Positions 53,530 to 63,929 of a stretch of DNA of 64,000 bases are shown here, piece by piece; within the stretch, counting starts at the first letter, position 1; every line of letters begins with the position of its first letter. A model generated the notes under the pieces. It was not told the DNA's origin and ran no database searches. It worked only from the letters and a program-made list of their open reading frames with translations. Origin of the DNA: Blattamonas nauphoetae (Eukaryota > Preaxostyla > Oxymonadida); contig JARBJD010000014.1 in assembly GCA_033064195.1 (NCBI GenBank), forward strand, positions 434,001 through 498,000, in the 5' to 3' direction. The position numbers and the translations under genes are program-made.

Positions 53530-56030
53530 GTTCACATTTTCATTTTCCTTCGAAGCTCTCCCCGCCTTCAGTAGCTGCTGCAGTCAATCTCAGAACACTC
53601 CAAAATTTAACACTTATTGCGAAAGATTTGCATACTACAGACAATCCGGACACATTTGAAACGAAAGAAAGTTATCTGCAGAAGATGGCATTCATATTTC
53701 TCTTCTCTACGCGGATATTGATGCTCAACAAGTTCTGCACTGATTTTGTTGATGTCAGCACAAAATTTTAATATTTCGAAGCCTCTCCCAAACTTTCCGA
53801 CCTCCCCACGTTCCACAACCCATCTACTTCTTCTTTTGGGATTGTTCCGCCAGGCTTTCACCCTCACATCACATCGACCACCTTGATCACCCTCCGTGGT
53901 CTCTTCATTACCCAATAGAGATCTCTCCCTTTTCCTTCACCCGTCTATCGTATACTTTCCACTCTGGGCTCGAAAATTCCCTCAGAACACGAATTCCACG
54001 CTAAGTCGACACAAATGTTCATTGACTACCGCCCCACAGTGGAAAGACTGAAGTCGCCCTCTCTTCATCCCCTCTCGCTGCCCTTGCTTCAAGGACGACA
54101 CCCTTTGAACGTTTTAATTCTCTCTGTTGGTGAGACAATGGAAGCTAACGATCATAAGCTCGATCATCCCGAACCGACCCTTCCGCCATCACTCCAACTC
54201 GACGACGAGCTGAAAGAAGAACCAACACACTAATTGTCGTGCTTCTCACAGCTTCGTTCATATCATTCGTCGTCTTCACTCGTCTCTCCTCCGGTCAACA
54301 ACCAACTCATGTTCTCCATTCCTCGTACCATCCCGACATCTCACTCGACCAGATCACAACCTGCGTCTCCAGCCTCGCCTGAACAATCAATCTTCTTGAT
54401 CAGCTTTCCACGAAGATTTCAGAATTGGGTCTCGTCCACTTCCTCCACCTCGTCCCCCCATTTCTCTATTTCCTCTTCCATCTGCAACCAACCTCCTCTT
54501 CTCCATCCTTCCACTCAACGACGAGATGCTGATGAGCGGAAGGTCGAGTGGAATGAAGGAGATGGGAGAGAGAAGAAGAACAGGCTTGTAAGGAATGAAA
54601 GAGTCGACAGAGCTCAGATTGGACAATTGTAGTCTGTACACTCCAAGACCACGTCCATGAACTCGAAAATGGTGTGAGAAGAAGATGAAGAGAGTGGTGA
54701 GGATGGGAGTAGAGAGGGGGAGAGTGGTGGAAGGGATGGTTGGGGTGTTGTGAGTGTTGGAGGAGGAAGTGATGAGAGGAAGGAGGGATGAAGATGAGAA
54801 CGACTCGCTGGAGGAGTATCAAACAAGTGAAGAGAACGAATGGCTGAAACAAGAATCTAAACGGTTGAACGAGCAAAACAACAACTCGAAGCCTAAAAAT
54901 GCACTGGAAGAAGAGCGAAGAAGAGGAGCAAAGAACGAATGGGACATTCCTGGTGAAGAAGAAGCGGAAACAGGAGGATTGGCGAAGAGGGAGGAAGAAG
55001 AGAGGACGAGCTCACAATGTCCACACTCACTATTGTCTCTTCTGTGGAAGGTTGGACAATGCCAGACGATGCAGGCGACACTGTCAGCTTGAAATGTTGT
55101 GCATCAAGTTTCGCGAGCCTGTCGAGTGTTGGGAGTGTGTTGGAGAAAGATCAGCAGATTGTGGCTGCGTGTGAAGGGGAGAGGAGAATCTTTCTTCCGC
55201 CAGGTCAGATGGGGAAGAAGAAGAGAAGGAGGGTGAAAAGGGAGGGTATGAGACAGAGGGGAACATTCTTGTTGTCACGTGACAGTTTCACTGTTGCGTC
55301 GGAAGACGACAATCAATTTGGGGAGTTTGCTCAACCAAGCGCGTCGTGTCCAACTCACACACACCCCACAATCCCTTCTGGATTCACCACAATCACACTC
55401 ACCAAACAGATGAACAGAACAGAAGATTTGGCAGCGCTGTTCCTGGAACCCAGCGGACTCACAGCCTCATAACTGACCTCTTTGCTGCCACGAACATCAA
55501 TGTGTATGGATGATCTGGCATCCTCCAAACTGATCGTCGTTCTTCCATCGACCCTGTCATCCGCGTCTGTCGGAACTCTGCCCTCCCGTCCAGCCTCGTC
55601 AACATCATCCCATCATCAGAGAATGCTCGTTCTCCACGTGATCCTCCACACATGACGGCAGAGGGATCTCGATTTCGTGTCCATCCAAATTCCCACCTTC
55701 AAGTCTTGTCACCGACTCAAAATTCGATTCAATCTGTCAATGTTCAAGCGGACAATCTGGATAATGGATTTTCATCTCCGCCTTCGACTACTCATCACTC
55801 CTCATCTCACACTCGATGTCATGGAAGTCTGTCAAAATGTCAGCTTCAGGCCTATTTTTGATGTGACAGTCACCGCCTGCACATACACATCCTGCTCAAC
55901 AACCTCCGATACAACTTTTGGCGTCCTCTCCATATCGCACTCTGTCAGACACAGTTCATCCTCACTGGAACAGCAGCCATCACAACATGCACGTCACAGT
56001 CAATGTGATTAGCCGACGTACTCCACTTTG
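53530..56030. other. Interior of the 7.46-kb element without a clear gene
   Basis: Several frames on both strands; 54754-55092 on the plus strand is a Glu/Lys-rich helical stretch and 55017-55472 a Ser/Thr-rich one. None has a recognisable domain, and composition alone can explain them. Confidence 0.35.
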
Positions 56031-56039
56031 CGAGAACTC

Positions 56040-56700
56040 GGACCGAGGATGGTTCCTCCATCTCCACCCACGCCTGTGTCTAAGCTGATGCCTCAATTGT
56101 TTTTGGGGAATGAGGATACCACTTCTTCGATTGCTGTTCGTTTTCTTCTCGCCGTCATTCTCCTCGTTCGCAAGTTTCTGAACACTCAACGAATCACTCA
56201 TGTGGTGATCTGTGGAACTGGAACGACATCTGGTTCGAATGTTTGGAGTGTGAATAACGTGTCGATACTGTCTCTGCCGATGTCTGAGTTAGATCCTTCG
56301 ACATTCTTGGCATCGCCAGCGAAACATGTGAGCCGTGTGTGCAGCTTTCTTGACAAAGCACTTGATGGTGACGGGGTGATCCCTGGTTCATTCACCTCAA
56401 GGGCACAACCGCGCGATGCTGATTGTATCGATTTTTCTGATTCACCACTACAGTTGGTGAGTGGAGCATGCGATGGAAGTGACGTCGCTGAGCCGGCGGA
56501 CTCGGATGAAGCGATCGTTCGTTTCGGGGTTGAGGAAGCAAGCTGGAGTGATTAGTCGTCTTGTGCGAACGCCTCGTCTTTTGCAGGAATCGTTCACTCT
56601 TCACAAAACGTCGTTCAACCAGGCAGTGCGACTGACTCAGTCTGCGCCGAGTGTGCGTACTGCTCCGAAAGTGAAGCTCCCCAGCTCACTGGCGCCGTGT
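56040..56700 (+). pseudogene. Dual-specificity phosphatase-like pseudogene
   Basis: The frame shows LMPQLFLGNEDTTSSIA, then a 39-nt intron (56136-56174, GTTCGT...AAG), then FLNTQRITHVVICGTG, the usual start of a dual-specificity phosphatase domain. The active-site region V-H-S-P-Q-G-H-N-R-A is present about 56388-56420 in another phase. The catalytic Cys of H-C-x5-R is Ser here. A one-base shift near 56385 and an in-frame TGA after H-H-Y-S-W break the gene. The following E-H-A-M-E-V matches the helix after the active site. Pro/Ser-rich frames continue to about 57690 and may be its tail. Confidence 0.7.
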
Positions 56701-58263
56701 GTTGTGAAACCGAAATCGAGCTTGTTGACGAAACGACCGCAGACGAGTGAACCGACAAGCGGGACGGAGCCTGCGGGATCGATTCTGCAGTCGGGCGATG
56801 CGAGGAGACACCGAATGCCGCTGAAGTTGGCGAAAACGAGCCCGCTTCTTTCGCGTGTCGCCCACCCGCTGACCAGCGCTTGCTGAAGCTACACTCCACT
56901 CGGATTGGACGTGCCGCAGATTAATGTTCAGAATGTGCCGGTACAATTCTTGGGGCACCCGACGATTCTGGAATTGATGGAAGCTGGAAGCCGAAACTGT
57001 CAGCTCTTCGGACAATCGAACAAAACGCCCTCCGACGGCAAGGATCGGCCGGGCACTGCTCCGAAATCGTCGGCAGAACCACTTCGCAGTCCTGCGACGA
57101 GTTTGGACCGAAATACGCCATCGCCGAACACACGCGCCAAATCAGACTCGACCACTCCCGAACGGCATGCCCGGCCGCCCACACTCACACAAGTCTCGTC
57201 CGCAGCGTCACTGGATTCGCTGGCCTCCTCCTCGCGAATTGATTCGCCGACGTGCGCAACGAGCGAAGAAAGCGAGTCGGTGATTGAACTGAACCCCACC
57301 CGCTCACTGCGCACCGACCAGCACTTCCTGCCGCTCTTCTCGCCCCCACCGCACACCCCTCCGTCGGCAGCGGACTACAACACAGACCGCTCTCGCCCCT
57401 CGTCGCCCACACTCACAAACCCCTTTCGCCTCCGAAGGACCACGCGAACTTGAACGAACCGCCGAGTCCTGTTCTTGTGACGATGCTCCGGTTCTCGCGC
57501 GGGAATGGGATGTGCTCGCCGCAACACTCGAAGCCAGCCCCAAAGTTGGTCTCGCTCCCCACAACCCCTCCCACACCCTCCCCCTCTTCCCCAAAATACG
57601 GCAGTGTGCATTCTGCGAGTGTGAAGAAGAGAACACCGACAACACCAGTCGCGAAGGGGAAGGCTGTGGCTGCGATGAAGAAGCACCATTTCTGATTGTT
57701 TCTCCGATCGGATTGGGTGGATCTGCCGTCGTGGCCCGTTCCCTTTCTTTTGGTTCGTGTCCCATCCTCTTTCTTCCTCCGCGTTCTGTTCTGCTTCGAA
57801 GCTCGTCATTATTTGGCTGTCCTGTTCTGCGCTGAATCTCGCTGTCGCTTTCTGTTCTGGCAGTGTCTTGCTCTGTGCGTCCTGCCCGTTCTTGCCTGTA
57901 CATGAGACGTTAGAGATTCGGGGGAGGGGATCTGAGGCTATTATCGTTTTACCCATTCTTTACCAGTTTCTGAGCCTATTTTCGCGAATATTTTGTTTTC
58001 TTGATTGCTTGTGACATGCACTGAATGAATTGAAGACGTGATATTGTCTTGTTTCCGAAATATTGGTTGGTGAAGTGTTCAAAAACAAACTGGATTTGTG
58101 CAGCACAGGAGTTGGGGATGACTTACTATCTGGTTCCAGAAAACAATGAAATCCATATCATATGAATCGAGTGCGTTTCAACCGTCCAACCAATCTGCAG
58201 ATGGCAGTAGAGAATGAGGAGAATTGGTTGGCTTCAGTATTCTTGATCTCCGCTTCAAACTTC

Positions 58264-58745
58264 AGCGCTTCGCATACAGGTGTTGATTGCTGTTGAATGG
58301 TGCATCCTGAACTATCGAAGAGTCTCAATAAGTTGATTGGAGAGAAGAGGTGAGTTTAAGAGAGAGTGGGATGATCCGATTCAAAAAAAGGCAAATTCAA
58401 TCCAATTGTCGAACATTACTCATCCGATCATGAATACTGCTATAATTTCACAAAAATGTGTATGATCATGTCAGAAAAATCCATTGAAGAAAAAAGTTGA
58501 CGATCCCGGGATTCGAACCTGGGTCCCAACAGCGGAAGTCTCTGAATCTACCAACTCGTCTATTTGTACAATTTTTTTTGATCAAACATCCACACTGATA
58601 TGGTTTAAAAACACCAACTTTTTTTGCAGATTTCCAACGGTCATTCAGAAAACCAACGGTCGTTCAGAAAACCAACGGTCGTTCAGAAAACCAACTGCAG
58701 CTTAGAATACCAACGGTACTCGAGAAAACCAACTTCAAATTGAGG
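58264..58745. repeat. Right arm of 0.5-kb inverted repeat
   Basis: Reverse complement of 52233-52732, with one fewer 20-bp unit. Differences are few, so the arms are recent or kept similar by conversion. Confidence 0.85.
58498..58569 (-). tRNA. tRNA-like sequence, second copy
   Basis: Inverted copy of the block at 52427-52498, with the same B-box and the same decayed acceptor stem. Not expected to be a working tRNA. Confidence 0.4.
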
Positions 58746-59067
58746 CAGCCTTGACCTACATGCCGAACTTCAACCTACGTACCGAACCCATGCCGGTTTT
58801 CACGAAGGAATCGAACAAACACTGCTTCACGCCGACTTTTTCAAGTTTGAGTGGTATCAACGGAATGTGAGGTTATTTTCGTTGGCAATCATGAACAACT
58901 TGGGAATGAACTCTCCTCGACCTCAGTAAAGGCTTCCTGAGAACTCAACTGGCATTCTCGCTGTCCACCTCTGATATCGTCCTCAAATGCTCCAACGAAA
59001 CTGAACACGGATTGTGCAAGCCATCATTCTTCTTTTCATGCTCAGACAGGTATGTTCGTCACTCGTC

Positions 59068-59604
59068 GGCATGAGTTTAATATAGCTGGTGGTTTTGAAA
59101 TATGGCTGGTGCAACGAGTTTAGTATGGCTGGTGGTGGATTTCTGAAGAAATATGGAAGGTATCACAACAAAGTATTCCATTATGGTTAGGATAAGATCC
59201 TCAGAGAGGGTGTTGAAGTGACAAAACCGCATAAAAGTCATGAAGAGTTCCAATTCATCTGATCAAGGCTGATCAAAATCATTCACATTTTTTTCACTTT
59301 ATGGATGCGGATTTTGCACAATTATGTGTTTAAGACAAAATAAAGTTCAAAACTGACAATAATTTAAATATAGTGAACATTCATGTCCTGTGAAGTGATT
59401 GTAATCAAGGATTTCTGATTTGAGCCTCACATTCTTGAAGGGCCTATCCTCCACTGACTGTTCCGCCTCTCGCTACTGTTGTGAAAAGAGATGACAAGAA
59501 GGAAATATAACGATTTTGGATGTTGTAACCCCCAGATGATCAACTTTAAGTGAGATGTCACAACCAGCTATACTAAACTTCACCAGCTATACTAAACCCA
59601 TGCC
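59068..59604. mobile_element. hAT-like MITE
   Basis: 537 bp. The inverted ends start GGCATGAGTTTA and GGCATGGGTTTAG and continue TATAGCTGGTG. The exact 8-bp duplication CACTCGTC lies at 59060-59067 and 59605-59612. It has no coding capacity. It sits in the conserved spacer behind the split family gene. Confidence 0.85.
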
Positions 59605-59699
59605 CACTCGTCTTCGTTCTTCACTTCGAAGTCCTTTACAGCTTCCTTGTCATCATTTTCTGAATTCAGTTTCACCTCAATCCTTGCATAGAAACATTT

Positions 59700-59815
59700 T
59701 TGTTGTTCAAATGACGGCTCGTTCTTCGATCAATTCGTCAAGAAGTGGTTTCAGGTTCAACACACGTGCTTCAGTGATTGTATCAGCATGAAACGGCAAA
59801 AAGAAGAGTAAAATC
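59700..59815 (-). pseudogene. Relic of a beta-helix receptor start
   Basis: The minus strand reads L-P-F-H-A-D, then EARVLNLKPLLDELIEERAV, matching F-P-F-H-A-E and EGRVLSLKPILDELTEERTS of the receptor at 26468-30295. About 30 residues remain. It lies behind the family gene at 59956, in the same order and orientation as the full modules. Confidence 0.7.
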
Positions 59816-59955
59816 GTGAGGTGGATCAGATTAAAATACCAATCAGCTGAAAAGAAGGATGATAGCTTCCATGATCTGTGTTCACTTTTGTCGGAGTAAC
59901 TGGGATGAAATCAGAGGTGGACAGCGAGACTGTTTTGTGTGAAGTCAATGATGAC

Positions 59956-60950
59956 TTACTGTGGCATTGGAGAGTTCATTCCAAAATATTTCATTATTTC
60001 GAATGAATACAACTGTACATGTTGTCCATACGTCGAACTTTTGTTGAGAAGCAGTGTTTGTTCGATTTCAACGTGATTCCCTTCCTGTTCCAGTTTCTGC
60101 AACAGTATTCTCCCTCTGCGCCAAGATTCCGCTCCATTTTCCCTCCATGTGGTAATATTGTCGGAGATGAGCCAGATGATCAACTCATGGGTGTCCTCAT
60201 CGTCCACTTTTGAGAGAAGTGATTGGAAGACCATTGGGATGTGAGAAGAACAAATGAAATCCAGCGTTGGTTGGTGGAAGGCACTCAGATCAAAGATTTT
60301 GATCAGTAATACCACTGTTTCTTTGTATTCATCACTCCACGAGAAAAGATTGGGATTGCGATTGATCTGGACGAGAGATGGTTCCATCGGGATCAACACT
60401 TCATGCAGCACCAGAGTTTGGATTGATTCAGGGTCAGCGTGGAGAGTGGTGGGGAGATACCGAAGAGTGGAGATTGAGGAGAGCTGAATGACTTGGACGA
60501 GAAAGTTGAGAAAATCATTCATGATGTCCGTATCTTCAATCACAGAAAGATCACGCAAGTGAGGTGTCGAAAGGATTCTGGGAATGAGTTTGGATGAGAG
60601 AAGGTTCAGTCGGTCCGAGAGTAAACACCAAGAGAAACCATCGCGAATGAATGACAGAGTCTTCCGTAATTTCGAGGGATGGGGTGAAGATAACAGCACA
60701 GTCACCGAATCGACAAACACTGCAGCGGAGTTTGGGGAGCCTTGTCCAATCGCATTCAAAAAGGCAGAGTGATAGTCCACATTTCAGAAATGCCCACTGA
60801 TCGAAGAAAGTAACGTTGAAGCTTTGTTGATAAGCGCCGTTTCAAGCTGGAATCCATCTCTCACCATGGAGACGAGAGAGATAAAGGCTTGTGCAACTGA
60901 AGCGGCTGTGATTCTGGATCGTGGATTCCAGTTCAGAAATGAAGAGTGTT
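59956..60950 (-). pseudogene. 336-residue family exon 2 with stop, first exon lost
   Basis: The piece is exactly 995 nt, like exon 2 of the intact copies, and is preceded by the intron's CAG (60953-60951). Beyond about 60960 the intron and exon 1 are replaced by a GH31 fragment on the other strand. There is one in-frame TGA (60786-60784), between S-G-H-F and N-V-D-Y-H. Landmarks: FISLVSMVRDGFQLE, LIPRILSTPHLRDLSVIED, EVLIPMEPSLVQINRNPNL, SAFHQPTLDFICSSHIP and LQKLEQEGNHVEIEQTLLLN. Confidence 0.8.
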
Positions 60951-60960
60951 CTGAAGACCA

Positions 60961-61460
60961 ATCTCACGTCGACGGCACTCCAATTATCCTCCCACTGTCC
61001 TTCGTCTTCCCCACAGACACCCACACATACGGCATCGACAAACAAACGATGCTGGGCACCATCCTTCTCTCCACGCCTGTCCTGACGGAAGGAGCAACGT
61101 CTGTTTCTGGTTATTTCCCGCTCGAGCGATGGTACTCGTTCCACACCGACGAAGAAGACGTAGCGGTGTCGATGAAAGGAAGGGAGGTGACAGTGCCAGC
61201 TCAGATCTCCACCTGCCCTGTGCACTTCAAGGGAGGCAGTATTGTCACCAGACAGCGCACACGTGCTCTGAGCATTCAGAAGATGAAGGACTCGCCTATT
61301 TACGTGACAGCATTTCTGAGCAAAGATAACATCGCTGAAGGATTCCTGTTTGTGGATGACGGTGTAAGTGACAACCACACAGCCGTGAGCATCATCAGTT
61401 ATACAGCCACAAAGAACCAGATGAACGTGCGAGTGGAGTCAGAATTAAACCGGAGACAGC
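60961..61460 (+). pseudogene. GH31 alpha-glucosidase C-terminal fragment
   Basis: Residues G-T-P-I-I-L-P-L-S-F-V-F-P, GIDKQTMLGTILLSTPVL, E-G-A-T-S-V-S-G-Y-F-P, ERWYSFHTDEED, VTVPAQISTCPVHFKGGSIV and L-F-V-D-D-G match the end of the catalytic barrel and the C-terminal beta domain of glycoside hydrolase family 31. GH31 enzymes cleave alpha-glucosides from starch, glycogen or glycans. The catalytic Asp region lies upstream and is absent. The fragment is open but has no start; it is fused at its left to the intron end of a family gene and at its right to a family-gene tail, so it is a rearranged piece. Confidence 0.8.
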
Positions 61461-61494
61461 CCGCGATACATTCAACGATAACGCTAAAATTGGA

Positions 61495-61557
61495 ACACTG
61501 CAGATCGGTTCCAGGTCTCGATCCTCTGTCGTGGAGCAGTGTTTGTTCGAGATGTTT
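61495..61557 (-). pseudogene. 336-residue family gene, small 3' fragment
   Basis: The minus strand reads K-H-L-E-Q-T-L-L-H-D-R-G, the family's D-x-L-E-Q-T-L-L-H-D block. It is cut at one side by the DIRS-like end at 61558 and at the other by the GH31 fragment. Confidence 0.6.
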
Positions 61558-61991
61558 ACACAAACCAGTGCTCATCAACAGGTTGAGTGAATGAGTCCCT
61601 GGGTCCGTGAAACACGGTCCATGGGTTGGCCGATCAACAAACAAAACAATAAAAGTTTTATCTGTTGAAAGAAAAATCCCGACCCGAGAGGTTAATCATC
61701 GAGCCGGTTCTGCCCAAGTGGGGGCGGTTGATGAGCAAAAAGTGGGATCAACCCATAATTCCAGAAAAGCCCCAACGGGGGAGAAAAACTGGAGAAACCG
61801 AGAAGTCAGAATGACTAATGAAGTGAAAACCACCAAAAGGTTACAATAGTGAAACGCCGCAGTGCTGAAGACATACCGATGTCCTCTTTCAACTGCTGTG
61901 TGGCAGAGAAAGAGGTTGATGAGCACTGGTTTGTGTAAAGGATGTCGCAAGCTCCATCCGACACATAACCAGGGCTCATCAACAGGTTGAG
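61558..61991 (-). mobile_element. DIRS-like retroelement fossil (copy 3), right end set
   Basis: Reversed relative to the other two. The terminal inverted end (61558-61625) starts CACAAACCAGTGCTCATCAA. About 350 bp further is the internal complementary region (61914-61991) with both tips, joined through TAAAGGATGTCGC. TTTA at the host edge (61555-61558) equals the tip joint. The body would lie to the right; its far end is not in the window, or the copy is truncated. It sits in a family-gene fragment. Broken and old. Confidence 0.6.
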
Positions 61992-62082
61992 TTTTGAAAA
62001 GGACTAAAATCAAGTGTAAAAGTGATAATGAACATACGAGAGAAGAAGATAACTTCCACGACTCTACCCACTTGCTCCCCTT

Positions 62083-63123
62083 TTACATTGTCAACGGCCG
62101 TGCTTCCTCCAAAGCTGGCACCAGCAGTTGGCGAGCGAGGAGTCTTATCGGACGAATAGGACTGGAGCGGAGCAGTAGTCGATTGCGATGGTGGCTTCGC
62201 CAACCAGGTGAAATGACCATTCGGGAAACTCTACTCACAAACAAATGGTGAGGAGCACTCAACTCGCTACCGGAGGCGAGGAGATCTACCGAAGGCTTCG
62301 CATATCCCAATGCGGAACGAGTGATGAGACAACTCAACTCACATGTGAATTCTTCTGAATCAATAACGCTATCGTTGTTTCGTTCTGTCTTTCCGACGGT
62401 CCCATCTTTCTTCGTTTTAGACATTTCCAGGATCAGTGAGAAAGGAATCAGATTCATTCCTTTCATCGTCAAATCGAATGCTTGTGCTGACTTGTTCAGC
62501 GTGCTCGTCGATGATGAAGAGAGGCTGGGACGGAGAACGGAGCAAATCGTCTTTGCATCCTCACATATCTTTCCCAACTATGGATTGTTCGAACCGAACA
62601 AAGTCGTGTGAATGGTCGGGCTTCCGCTTTTCATGTTGATAGCGCCAAATACGGCTCAGTCAAAGACGATGACGTGATGAATGTGATTGCCTGTTCAAGA
62701 ACACTCGCTCCTCTAATCCACAAACACAACGAGATGTCCGAGTTCGAGAGAGTGGATGATGTCGATGCGAGTGAGTTGGTCTCCATCGTCAGATGTCCAC
62801 CAACCATTCGAATGAAAATCAGTGGAAACGAATCTGAGAGAACAACATCAACATTCCCTCTTCTTCCACTTCTAACAACGAATGAGGGAGAACAAGCAGT
62901 TCCATTGTCGTTGTCGATCCAAACTCAATCACAACTTCGTGCTGAGGCAACATTCTCACTTGTTCTGAATGTGTCACGTTGTGAAAGATCGAGTATCATA
63001 GCGACAACATCCTTATCTCTTCCACAATCTTCCATCTATCCTCAATCAAGGAGCAATGTCGCTTTCGATCCCCACAGAACAACGTCGAATCTGCTGTTGA
63101 CGCAGAAGCCGCGAAAATCATAA
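62083..63123 (+). other. Hypothetical coding sequence, two frames
   Basis: Plus-strand frames 62321-62611 (F-R-S-V-F-P-T-V-P-S-F-F-V-L-D-I-S-R and F-A-S-S-H-I-F-P-N-Y-G-L-F-E) and 62608-63123 (S-A-K-Y-G-S-V-K-D-D-D-V-M-N-V-I-A, S-L-V-L-N-V-S-R-C-E) look coding and could be one protein with a frame change at about 62610. No domain recognised. They may be host sequence or the body of the DIRS-like element. Confidence 0.35.
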
Positions 63124-63233
63124 CATCATCAGGAAGAGAGACAGTCGAGTCTGATAAAGTCGCACCGAAGATGGTCCATCCTTGATCCGTTTCAGTCGCT
63201 TTGATCGTTGTGCTTGTGTTTGAGAGTCGTCAG

Positions 63234-63929
63234 TCATCCAATTTGGAGTTCTGTTGTTTTGGTTTCAATTCCCGAAGTGACTGTTGCGATTAGGGAGTGT
63301 GAGGAGTTCAGAGTCACGTTCAGCGATTCTCCAACAATCAGACCGGTTCCACACAGAATCACAAAACACACTGTGTGGAGAGTATTCGAGAACTCAATCT
63401 TCATGTTTGTGTTGATCGGAAGGTTCGGGACTTTGACTGTGATTCCATCTTCCACATGAAATCCACTCGATTCTGTCCAGCTTCCTGTCAGTTTGTATGT
63501 TTCTCCAAACTTCAGTTGATCTGATGTTTCTCCTGTTCCAACTGCGAACTCTGCTTGGCAGCGTGTGCAACTCAGAATCTCCGCTTCCAACGACATTGAA
63601 GCGGTTGTGCTTCTATTCGACAAACTCACTTGTCCAGGTCGAGGAGCTGATCCTTCTCTGCGGTAGTCACTCAACTTCACAACTGACCATTCCGCAATGT
63701 CAGCGCGAAGAGGCTCTTTCTTCATTTGTATCTCAGCTCCTTCAAACTTCGATAGAAGGGTCTTTCCAATGTTTGACCGAAATCCTTTCAAATCAGCAAC
63801 TTTCGAAGATAGATAATTGTTGTTCGTCAACAAAGTAGAATTGCCTCTTGCTTTCCGGTATTGGAAGGCGTGTCCTCTCATGTTGCCCCGCTGCTGGACG
63901 GGATGAGAGTTCACCACCAAGATCGCCAT
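63234..63929 (-). CDS. Chimeric frame ending in receptor-type Ig/IPT modules
   Basis: 231-residue frame. The N-terminal third is basic and cytosolic in character (Y-R-K-A-R-G-N-S-T, R-S-N-I-G-K-T-L-L-S-K-F-E-G-A-E-I-Q, D-I-A-E-W-S-V-V-K-L-S-D-Y-R) and is not recognised. From about residue 125 it reads like the receptor family's beta modules: LKFGETYKLTGSWTESSGF, V-E-D-G-I-T-V-K-V-P-N-L-P, and L-N-V-T-L-N-S-S-H-S-L-I-A-T-V-T-S. No signal peptide. The two halves look unrelated, so the frame is probably a fusion made by rearrangement. It continues with no clear gene to the window end. Confidence 0.45.
   Translation of the reverse strand: MAILVVNSHPVQQRGNMRGHAFQYRKARGNSTLLTNNNYLSSKVADLKGFRSNIGKTLLSKFEGAEIQMKKEPLRADIAEWSVVKLSDYRREGSAPRPGQVSLSNRSTTASMSLEAEILSCTRCQAEFAVGTGETSDQLKFGETYKLTGSWTESSGFHVEDGITVKVPNLPINTNMKIEFSNTLHTVCFVILCGTGLIVGESLNVTLNSSHSLIATVTSGIETKTTELQIG

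Larger units (their letters stand above)
51335..58794. mobile_element. 7.46-kb hAT-like element with long internal inverted repeats
   Basis: The inverted ends start GGCATGGGTTCGG and contain two GTAGGT and two TTCGG blocks. They are flanked by the exact 8-bp duplication GGTTTTCA (51327-51334 and 58795-58802) inside a family gene. Further GACCTAC/CCGAAC blocks lie at 52188-52230. Two long inverted arms (52233-52732 and 58264-58745) bound an interior of 5.5 kb that holds gene fragments, among them a dual-specificity phosphatase. No transposase, polymerase, integrase or capsid frame was seen. Confidence 0.8.
47138..58929 (+). pseudogene. 336-residue family gene split by nested transposons
   Basis: Four pieces: exon 1 47138-47153 (M-T-S-S-E), intron 47154-47194 (41 nt, GTATAT...CAG), exon 2 in three parts, 47195-47960, 51227-51334 and 58803-58929. 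The first gap holds a TA-flanked MITE with a hAT-like element inside it; the second holds a 7.46-kb hAT-like element. Leaving one TA and one GGTTTTCA, the pieces sum to 1017 nt, an exact multiple of three, and read without a stop for 338 residues to the TAA, with VFQSLLSKVEDE, W-K-T-D-G-T-E-T-W-Q-R-G-R-I-L-L-Q, E-G-I-E-Q-T-L-L-H and N-N-L-G-M-N-S in order. So the gene was intact when it was hit. Confidence 0.85.

Noticed and set aside
51335-58794. Polinton/Maverick, because of the large size and 0.5-kb inverted arms.
   Set aside because: 8-bp duplication instead of 6, ends of hAT type, and no polymerase, integrase, protease or capsid frame.
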